Below are positions 1-5,415 of a stretch of 64,000 nucleotides of DNA, piece after piece. Each line of letters starts with the position of its first letter. Within the stretch, counting starts at the first letter, position 1. The stretch lies in the NCBI GenBank assembly GCA_017962965.1, contig JAGCUI010000026.1:62001-126000 (forward strand), read 5' to 3'. A model generated the notes under the pieces. It was not told the origin of the DNA and made no database searches. It saw only the letters and a list, made by a program, of their open reading frames with translations. A program made the position numbers and the translations under genes. This DNA comes from Treponema sp. Lineage in GTDB: Bacteria > Spirochaetota > Spirochaetia > Treponematales > Treponemataceae.

Positions 1-765
1 GCACACAAGCACGGTCTTCCTGTAGTAGTTGATAATACTTTTGGAACACCATATCTTATCCGTCCGTTTGAACACGGTGCAGATATCGTAGTTCATTCAG
101 CTACAAAATTCCTTGGCGGTCACGGAACAACACTTGGAGGAATCATCGTAGAAAGCGGTAAGTTCAATTACAAGGCAAGCGGAAAATATCCTCAGATTAC
201 TGCACCTAACCCAAGCTACCATGGAGTTTCATTCTATGATGTTGTAGGACCAGCTGCCTTTGTAACTTACATCAGAGCAATTTTACTCCGCGATACAGGT
301 GCTTCAATTTCTCCATTCAATGCTTTCTTACTTTTGCAGGGAATTGAAACTTTGAGTCTCCGTCTTGAACGTCATGCAGAAAATACAAAGAAGGTTGTAG
401 AATTCTTGAGTAAGCATCCAAAGGTTGAAAAAGTAAATCACCCTTCTCTTGCAGATCATCCGGACCATGCCCTCTATCAGAAATATTTCCCAAACGGTGG
501 TGCCTCAATCTTTACATTCAACATTAAAGGTGGCCGCGACGAAGCATGGAAGTTTATCGACAATCTTAAGATTTTCAGCCTGCTTGCAAATGTTGCAGAT
601 GTTAAATCTTTGGTAATTCATCCGGCGTCTACAACTCACTCACAGCTTAATGATGAAGAATTAAAGGATCAGGGAATTGCACAAAACACAATCCGTCTTT
701 CAATCGGAACAGAACATATCGACGATATTATTGCAGATTTGGAAAACGGATTTGCAGCAATCTAA
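1..765 (+). CDS. metY: O-acetylhomoserine sulfhydrylase, 3' part only
   Basis: The reading frame is open from base 1, so the 5' end lies outside the window and 254 codons remain. The product is a PLP enzyme of the Cys/Met metabolism family, which makes homocysteine or methionine from O-acetylhomoserine and sulfide. The fragment shows the PLP-contacting aspartate in VVVDNTFG (about fragment residue 11) and the Schiff-base lysine in [15 protein letters not shown] (about residue 36). The segment [12 protein letters not shown] and the C-terminal [11 protein letters not shown] are typical of the O-acetylhomoserine branch rather than of cystathionine gamma-synthase. The gene ends just before an intrinsic terminator and converges with dapL. 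The family is certain; the exact substrate is inferred. Confidence 0.88.
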   Translation, partial: AHKHGLPVVVDNTFGTPYLIRPFEHGADIVVHSATKFLGGHGTTLGGIIVESGKFNYKASGKYPQITAPNPSYHGVSFYDVVGPAAFVTYIRAILLRDTGASISPFNAFLLLQGIETLSLRLERHAENTKKVVEFLSKHPKVEKVNHPSLADHPDHALYQKYFPNGGASIFTFNIKGGRDEAWKFIDNLKIFSLLANVADVKSLVIHPASTTHSQLNDEELKDQGIAQNTIRLSIGTEHIDDIIADLENGFAAI

Positions 766-806
766 AATATTTTACGAGAGAGTTTATTAAATTGTATCTC
801 TTTTTG

Positions 807-839
807 GTGTACTTCTATTTCTGGGAGTACACTTTTTTT
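807..839 (+). terminator. Intrinsic terminator of metY
   Basis: GTGTACTTC (807-815) pairs with GGAGTACAC (824-832), a 9-bp stem with one G-T pair and an 8-base loop, followed by seven T (833-839). It is oriented to end metY transcription. The dapL stop codon (815-817, other strand) lies inside the hairpin, so the two convergent genes share these bases. Confidence 0.85.
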
Positions 840-2017
840 ATACGCTCAATTGCTTCGATTGTTCTTTCACGGCTTCCAAAACCAGTAAGACGAAGATAGC
901 CCTCGCCCATATTTCCAAAGCCGCTTCCCGGAGTTCCTACAACCTGACACTTTTCTAGTAATTCATCAAAGAAGCTCCAGCTTGTATAACCGGCAGGAAT
1001 CTGCATCCAGACATAAGGAGAATTTTTTCCACCGAATGCTTTAAAGCCAGCTTCTGTTACTCCTTCATAAATGAGCTTTGCATTTTCCCGGTAATAACTA
1101 AGATTTTCCTGAATCTGTTTTTGTCCTTCGTCTGAATAAATTGCTGCAGCTCCACACTGAGTAATGTAAGAAACCCCGTTGAACTTAGTTGACTGACGGC
1201 GCATCCAAAGAGCATTTAATTCAGTTCCATCAAAAACAAGCTCATGAGGAACAACAGTATAACCGCAGCGTAATCCTGTAAAGCCTGCAGTTTTAGAAAA
1301 CGATCTAAGTTCAATTGCACAAGTCTTTGCCCCAGGTATTTCATAAATTGATTTTGGAACATCACTTTCTGTAACAAAAGCTTCGTATGCAGAATCAAAT
1401 AAAATCAGGCTGTGATGTGCATTTGCATAATCAACCCATTTTTTAAGATAGCTTTTTGGAGCAACTGCACCAGTCGGGTTATTCGGAAAACATAGATAAA
1501 TTATATCTGCAACCTTGTCTGCTTCAGAAGGAATCTCTGGTAAAAATCCGTTTTCTGCAGAACACGGCATGATGATAATATTATCTTTTCGCCCGTTCAT
1601 AATGTTTGTGTCAATGTAAACAGGATAAACAGGATCACAGATTGCAACAGTGTTATCGGTAGCAAAAATATCTCCGATGTTTCCGCAGTCTGACTTAGCA
1701 CCGTCAGAAAGGAAAATCTCATCAAGCTCTAAATCAATCCCGCGCTTTTTATAATCCCATTCTAAAATCTTTTGGCGAACAAAATCATAACCCTGCTCAG
1801 GAGGATATCCGCGGAAGGTCTTTTCATCAGCCATCTCATCAACAGCCTTATGCATTGCATCAATTACAACAGGGCAAATCGGCTTTGTAACATCACCAAT
1901 AGAAATTTTTATAACATCACATCCGGGATGAGCTGCAATAAATTCGCGTGTCTTTTTATTAACAGTAGAAAAAAGATAACTCGCCTCTAAATCCAAAAAG
2001 TTTTTGTTAATTTTCAT
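815..2017 (-). CDS. dapL: LL-diaminopimelate aminotransferase
   Basis: Class I/II PLP aminotransferase that converts tetrahydrodipicolinate to LL-diaminopimelate in one step, for lysine and cell-wall DAP. The start is the ATG at 2017 (protein MKINKNFLDLEASYLF), the family's normal N-terminus, preceded by AAAGGAGG; an upstream in-frame ATG at 2056 would add 13 unconserved residues. It encodes 400 aa, close to the usual length of about 410. The PLP lysine is in SFSKTAGFTGLRCGY (about residue 242), and FPNNPTGA is the conserved Asn/Pro segment. It lies 75 bases downstream of dapF on the same strand, so the two enzymes acting in sequence are probably cotranscribed. The Shine-Dalgarno sits in the loop of a small hairpin. 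Confidence 0.95.
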   Translation of the reverse strand: MKINKNFLDLEASYLFSTVNKKTREFIAAHPGCDVIKISIGDVTKPICPVVIDAMHKAVDEMADEKTFRGYPPEQGYDFVRQKILEWDYKKRGIDLELDEIFLSDGAKSDCGNIGDIFATDNTVAICDPVYPVYIDTNIMNGRKDNIIIMPCSAENGFLPEIPSEADKVADIIYLCFPNNPTGAVAPKSYLKKWVDYANAHHSLILFDSAYEAFVTESDVPKSIYEIPGAKTCAIELRSFSKTAGFTGLRCGYTVVPHELVFDGTELNALWMRRQSTKFNGVSYITQCGAAAIYSDEGQKQIQENLSYYRENAKLIYEGVTEAGFKAFGGKNSPYVWMQIPAGYTSWSFFDELLEKCQVVGTPGSGFGNMGEGYLRLTGFGSRERTIEAIERIKKVYSQK

Positions 2018-2019
2018 AG

Positions 2020-2044
2020 CGGTTATAACCTCCTTTGATAACCG
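2020..2044 (-). promoter_or_regulatory. Hairpin presenting the dapL Shine-Dalgarno
   Basis: Read on the minus strand, CGGTTAT (2044-2038) and ATAACCG (2026-2020) form a perfect 7-bp stem. Its 11-base loop holds AAAGGAGG, the dapL ribosome binding site, with the ATG three bases after the stem. It may present or limit the binding site in the loop; a regulatory role is inferred, not shown. Confidence 0.5.
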
Positions 2045-2053
2045 ATAAAAGGG

Positions 2054-2089
2054 CATGTCAAGGCTTTAAGCGAAGCGTGCCTTGACGTG
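2054..2089. repeat. Inverted repeat between dapF and dapL
   Basis: CATGTCAAGGC (2054-2064) pairs with GCCTTGACGTG (2079-2089), 11 bp with one G-T pair and a 14-base loop. It fills most of the dapF-dapL gap and is not followed by a T-run, so it is not an intrinsic terminator. It could be a processing or mRNA-stability hairpin, or one copy of an interspersed palindromic repeat. Confidence 0.5.
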
Positions 2090-2092
2090 GCC

Positions 2093-2986
2093 TTATAGTG
2101 ATACCTCACCAGTAAATACATTTTCAGCAGGACCTGTCATAAAGACGCTGTCTTCTTCATGACCGCTCCATTTTATTTTTAAATCGCCGCCTAAAAGATG
2201 AACGGTGATTGTTTCTCCAGCATCTACAAAGCCGTTTAAAATTGCAGCTACTACTGTGGCACAGGTTCCGGTTCCGCAGGCTAAAGTTTCGCCGGTACCT
2301 CGTTCCCACACGCGCATCCAGATTGTATGACGGTCTTCTACATAAGCAAATTCAGTGTTTGTACGCTCAGGGAAAAAGTCATTATTTTCAAATAAAGGAC
2401 CTACTCCACATACATCAAAGTCTTCAGGCTTTTTATTTATAAACACAACTGCATGAGGATTACCCATGGAAACGCAGGTTATTTTATATTCATTTCCTTG
2501 TATTGTAAGAGGATGCATAATTACTTTATTTTTTTCACCACCGGGAATAGCTTCTGCTTTTACAGGAATCTTTTGTGCTTCTAAAATAGGCTTTCCCATA
2601 TCAACTGTGAGCCAGGTTTCTTTGTCGCCTGGATTACCTTTTACAACAGTAAGGATTTTTACAGCTCCCATAGACTCGACTGTAAACTCACGGGGATTTT
2701 CAAAATCTTTGGTGTAGCCGGTATCATAAACAAATTTTCCAACACAACGGATTCCGTTTCCACACATCTGGCTCCTGCTTCCGTCGGCATTGTACATCAC
2801 CATTTCAAACTGGGCGGTTTTCCCTTTTTTAATGATAATAATTCCATCTCCGCCGATTCCAAAATGCCTGTCAGAAAGCTTAATGGCTGCCTGCTTTTCT
2901 CCTTCTGCTCCACCAGGAAAATCATTTTTTGTACAGTCAAAATAAATATAATCATTTCCACAGCCGTGCATCTTTTTAAATTCCAT
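2093..2986 (-). CDS. dapF: Diaminopimelate epimerase
   Basis: Cofactor-independent racemase converting LL- to meso-diaminopimelate. The two catalytic cysteines are visible in MCGNGIRC (about residue 75) and ACGTGTCA (about residue 237), the pair that swaps protons at the alpha carbon. The N-terminus FKKMHGCGNDYIYFDC is typical. The start is the ATG at 2986 with GGAGG upstream; the ATG at 3001 overlaps that Shine-Dalgarno region and is rejected. At 297 aa it is slightly longer than usual (about 275). It is the first gene of dapF-dapL, read from a consensus promoter through a leader with a terminator-like hairpin, so attenuation is plausible. Confidence 0.95.
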   Translation of the reverse strand: MEFKKMHGCGNDYIYFDCTKNDFPGGAEGEKQAAIKLSDRHFGIGGDGIIIIKKGKTAQFEMVMYNADGSRSQMCGNGIRCVGKFVYDTGYTKDFENPREFTVESMGAVKILTVVKGNPGDKETWLTVDMGKPILEAQKIPVKAEAIPGGEKNKVIMHPLTIQGNEYKITCVSMGNPHAVVFINKKPEDFDVCGVGPLFENNDFFPERTNTEFAYVEDRHTIWMRVWERGTGETLACGTGTCATVVAAILNGFVDAGETITVHLLGGDLKIKWSGHEEDSVFMTGPAENVFTGEVSL

Positions 2987-3001
2987 AGCGCTTTCCTCCA
3001 T

Positions 3002-3051
3002 AAAAAAAGACCGCAGACAGTACTCCTGAATAAAGAATATTATCTACGGCC
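3002..3051 (-). terminator. Attenuator-like hairpin in the dapF leader
   Basis: On the minus strand GGCCGTAGATA (3051-3041) pairs with TGTCTGCGGTC (3019-3009), 11 bp including three G-T pairs, followed by seven T (3008-3002). The T-run meets the dapF ribosome binding site, so the terminator lies between dapF's own promoter and its start codon. The same layout occurs before nadE, carB and pyrG. Confidence 0.7.
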
Positions 3052-3068
3052 TCTTTGCCTTTAGTTTA

Positions 3069-3097
3069 GTTTTAATGATTCAAATCTTATTTGTCAA
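3069..3097 (-). promoter_or_regulatory. Sigma-70 promoter of dapF-dapL
   Basis: TTGACA (3097-3092) and TAAAAC (3074-3069) are 17 bases apart on the minus strand. The predicted start near 3062 gives a leader of about 77 bases. The -35 is back to back with the nadE -35, with 15 bases between them. Confidence 0.75.
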
Positions 3098-3112
3098 TAA
3101 CTACCTTCATTC

Positions 3113-3141
3113 TTGACATAACCCATTCAAAGTTCTATAAC
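3113..3141 (+). promoter_or_regulatory. Sigma-70 promoter of nadE-carA
   Basis: TTGACA (3113-3118) and TATAAC (3136-3141) are 17 bases apart. The predicted start near 3148 gives a leader of about 74 bases, made almost entirely of the hairpin described next. Confidence 0.8.
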
Positions 3142-3157
3142 AATAACTAACAAAGCA

Positions 3158-3211
3158 AGGGCGCTTATTCAATCTGATGATTTCGTCGGATGGAGTGAGC
3201 GTCTTTTTTTT
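3158..3211 (+). terminator. Attenuator-like hairpin in the nadE leader
   Basis: Bases 3161-3177 pair with 3186-3202 (17 positions, four G-T pairs, one mismatch), extended outward by 3158-3160 with 3203-3205, and followed by T 3204-3211. AGGAGG (3212-3217) begins at once, and the ATG is at 3222. A terminator this close to the start codon, behind a strong promoter, implies conditional readthrough. Confidence 0.75.
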
Positions 3212-3221
3212 AGGAGGTTGT

Positions 3222-4022
3222 ATGCAGACAGTTTATAATTTTGATGTTGAAAAAACTTATAAAGACTGTGTTGAATGGATTAAAACCTGGTTCAAGCAGA
3301 ATGCCGGTGAAAAAACAATGGCAGTGATCGGAATCTCCGGTGGAAAAGATTCTGCCGTTACCGCAAAACTCCTCGTAGACGCCCTTGGCAAAGACCGTGT
3401 TTTTGGAGTTTTGCTCCCAAACGGTGAACAAAAAGATATAAGCGACAGTCAGAAAGTCGTTGATTTTTTACAGATTAAAAACATCACCGTGAACATCCAG
3501 AATGCATACAAAGGTCTCACAAACGAGCTTGAGACACACCTTCCACAAGCTTCATACAGCTACAATAATTACAGCACAAACACACCAGCGCGCATCCGCA
3601 TGACAACCCTTTACGGAATCGCTGCCCTTTTAGGAAACGCAATGGTTGCAAACACCTGTAACTTGAGCGAAGACATCATGGGCTACAGCACCTTCTACGG
3701 AGACAGCGCCGGAAGCTTTGCACCCGTTAGCAAACTCACAACAGACGAAGTTGTAGCAATGGGAGATTATGCCGGCCTTCCACACGAAATCACACACAAA
3801 GCACCAAGCGACGGAATGTGCGGAAAAACAGACGAAGATAATCTGGGCTGGACATATCACGAAGTAAACGAACTTATCCGCGAAGATAAAAAAGGTCCTC
3901 ATTACGAAAAGATTTTGGAACGCTGGAAGAAAAATAAATTCAAACTCGAAATCCTCCAGCTTCCATGCTTTATTCCGGACCTACCTGTTCATATAAAAGA
4001 TTTTCCATGGGGTACAAAATGA
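3222..4022 (+). CDS. nadE: NH3-dependent NAD+ synthetase
   Basis: Amidates deamido-NAD to NAD in the last step of NAD synthesis. The PP-loop ATP site GISGGKDS is at about residue 37, and the whole protein (266 aa) is the ammonia-dependent form with no glutaminase domain. The start ATG at 3222 follows AGGAGG by four bases; an ATG at 3177 lies inside the leader hairpin and is rejected. The stop TGA overlaps the carA ATG (ATGA), so nadE and carA form a translationally coupled operon. pncB, which feeds the same pathway from nicotinate, is elsewhere in the window at 47.7 kb. Confidence 0.95.
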   Translation: MQTVYNFDVEKTYKDCVEWIKTWFKQNAGEKTMAVIGISGGKDSAVTAKLLVDALGKDRVFGVLLPNGEQKDISDSQKVVDFLQIKNITVNIQNAYKGLTNELETHLPQASYSYNNYSTNTPARIRMTTLYGIAALLGNAMVANTCNLSEDIMGYSTFYGDSAGSFAPVSKLTTDEVVAMGDYAGLPHEITHKAPSDGMCGKTDEDNLGWTYHEVNELIREDKKGPHYEKILERWKKNKFKLEILQLPCFIPDLPVHIKDFPWGTK

Positions 4023-5170
4023 GCAGCGCATATTTGATTTTAGCAGACGGAACAGTTTTCCAAGGTAAACCAATCGGTCTTGAAGGGACAACAATCGGTG
4101 AAACAGTTTTTACCACAGGAATGACAGGCTATCTTGAAACACTCACAGACCCAAGCTACTTCGGCCAGATCGTAACACAGACATTCCCTCTCATCGGAAA
4201 CTACGGCGTAATACCACAGGATTTCGAAAGCAAAAAATCATGGGTTCGCGGATACATCGTTCGTGAAATCTGCGAAGAACCTTCAAACTTCCGCTGCCAG
4301 GAAACTCTGGATAAATTTTTAAAAGATCAAAAAATCACGGGCATCTTTGGAATCGATACAAGAGCCTTAACCAAACGCCTTCGCGAATCCGGAGTCATGA
4401 ACGGAATGATAATCAGCGGCGTAAACGAAGCCCCAAAAATCACAGACGAACTTCTACAAAAAATCAAGGATTATAAAATCCAGAAAGCTGTAGAAACAGT
4501 AGGCTGCAATGAGGGGGAATGCCTTCCCCCTGGGCTCAGCCATCGAGATGTCTTCACCACACCCCCATCTCCTAAGGGGACACCCCTTAAAAACCCCGTA
4601 AATTATCACATTGTTTTATGGGATTTTGGAGCCAAAGCAAACATCCAGAGAGAACTCGAAAAACGCGGCTGTAAGGTAACAGTAGTTCCTTCTGACACAA
4701 CTGCCGATCAGATTTTAAAATTAAAACCGGACGGACTCATGCTCAGTAACGGACCAGGAGACCCTGCAGACAATACAGGAATAATCGGTGAAATCAAAAA
4801 AATCTGCGATTACGCCAAGCTCCCGATTTTCGGAATCTGCCTTGGTCACCAGATGTTAGCCCTTGCCCGAGGCGCCAAAACCAGCAAATTAAAATACGGT
4901 CACCGCGGCGGAAACCACCCCGTAAAAGACACCCAGACCGACCGTGTCTACATCACAAGCCAGAACCACGGATACGCCGTTGAAAACACCTCTCTCCCAG
5001 CATACGCCAAAATGAGCTTTTTCAACGTGAACGACGGCACCGTAGAAGGCATCACCTACACCGACATCCCCGCCTTCAGCGTCCAGTTCCACCCCGAAGC
5101 CTGCGGCGGCCCCCACGACACCAACTTCCTCTTCGACAGGTTTATGGAATGCATTGAAGGGAATAAATAA
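4019..5170 (+). CDS. carA: Carbamoyl-phosphate synthase small subunit
   Basis: Glutaminase subunit that supplies ammonia to CarB for carbamoyl phosphate, the precursor of pyrimidines and arginine. The N-terminal CPSase small-chain domain is followed by a class I amidotransferase domain with the nucleophile in GICLGHQM (about residue 274) and the His/Glu pair in VQFHPEACGG. The start ATG at 4019 overlaps the nadE stop; an ATG at 3965 lies inside nadE. The 383-aa protein has an unusual segment of about 28 residues (about 164-193) in the linker between the two domains, encoded by a palindromic GC-rich insert. carB is not adjacent: it starts 5.5 kb downstream, beyond an accessory block. Confidence 0.95.
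   Translation: MSSAYLILADGTVFQGKPIGLEGTTIGETVFTTGMTGYLETLTDPSYFGQIVTQTFPLIGNYGVIPQDFESKKSWVRGYIVREICEEPSNFRCQETLDKFLKDQKITGIFGIDTRALTKRLRESGVMNGMIISGVNEAPKITDELLQKIKDYKIQKAVETVGCNEGECLPPGLSHRDVFTTPPSPKGTPLKNPVNYHIVLWDFGAKANIQRELEKRGCKVTVVPSDTTADQILKLKPDGLMLSNGPGDPADNTGIIGEIKKICDYAKLPIFGICLGHQMLALARGAKTSKLKYGHRGGNHPVKDTQTDRVYITSQNHGYAVENTSLPAYAKMSFFNVNDGTVEGITYTDIPAFSVQFHPEACGGPHDTNFLFDRFMECIEGNK
4511..4599. repeat. In-frame palindromic insert within carA
   Basis: GGGGGAA (4513-4519) pairs with TTCCCCC (4524-4530), and TAAGGGG (4573-4579) with CCCCTTA (4583-4589); C-runs at 4562-4566 and 4594-4597 add further pairing options. This G/C-tract-rich stretch contrasts with the AT-rich gene around it. 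It encodes a Pro/Gly-rich stretch in the CarA interdomain linker that I do not recognise from other CarA proteins. It looks like a small palindromic element inserted in frame. Exact ends and other copies cannot be set from this window. Confidence 0.6.
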
Positions 5171-5194
5171 CTCTTTTATTAAAAATCCTTTTGT

Positions 5195-5222
5195 TTGACT
5201 TTTGAATAAAATATGTTATATT
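5195..5222 (+). promoter_or_regulatory. Promoter of the 88-base RNA candidate
   Basis: TTGACT (5195-5200) and TATATT (5217-5222) are 16 bases apart. The predicted start is at about 5229, immediately before the structured segment. Confidence 0.7.
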
Positions 5223-5228
5223 AAATGA

Positions 5229-5316
5229 AGGAACACCGTATTAGCGGCTGTCTCCTTTAAAGCTTTATGTGAAAAAGCCTAACCAGAGTTTGACGCGGTG
5301 GTAGGCTTTTTTTTTT
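5229..5316 (+). ncRNA. Structured RNA candidate ending in an intrinsic terminator
   Basis: This segment of about 88 bases has its own promoter and ends in AAAGCCTA (5274-5281) paired with TAGGCTTT (5302-5309), followed by ten T (5307-5316). A 5' helix AAGGA/TCCTT (5228-5232 with 5253-5257) encloses a CCG/CGG hairpin. GCTTT/AAAGC (5262-5266 with 5274-5278) uses the terminator's 5' arm, so terminator and anti-terminator exclude each other. CACCG (5234-5238) can also pair with CGGTG (5296-5300), a possible long-range contact. It may be a stand-alone small RNA or a riboswitch-like leader for the helicase 100 bases on. I do not recognise it as a known class. Confidence 0.6.
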
Positions 5317-5379
5317 GCTTTAAAAATAAACTTCATAATTAATATATACTATAAATTTGTATAGGTCAACTAAAAAATA

Positions 5380-5408
5380 TTGTAAATTGTAATTTTGTAA
5401 CCTATAAT
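5380..5408 (+). promoter_or_regulatory. Promoter predicting a leaderless helicase mRNA
   Basis: TTGTAA (5380-5385) and TATAAT (5403-5408) are 17 bases apart. Only seven bases separate the -10 box from the ATG at 5416, so transcription should begin at the start codon. No Shine-Dalgarno is present. Confidence 0.6.
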
Positions 5409-5415
5409 AAAATAT

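Noticed and set aside
3002-3097. Lysine riboswitch or T-box before dapF
   Set aside because: The leader is only about 77 bases, far shorter than either class, and no T-box sequence is present.
5229-5316. Known riboswitch classes (preQ1, glutamine, ZTP, fluoride, guanidine) at the RNA candidate
   Set aside because: The conserved core sequences of these classes could not be aligned to the segment by eye.
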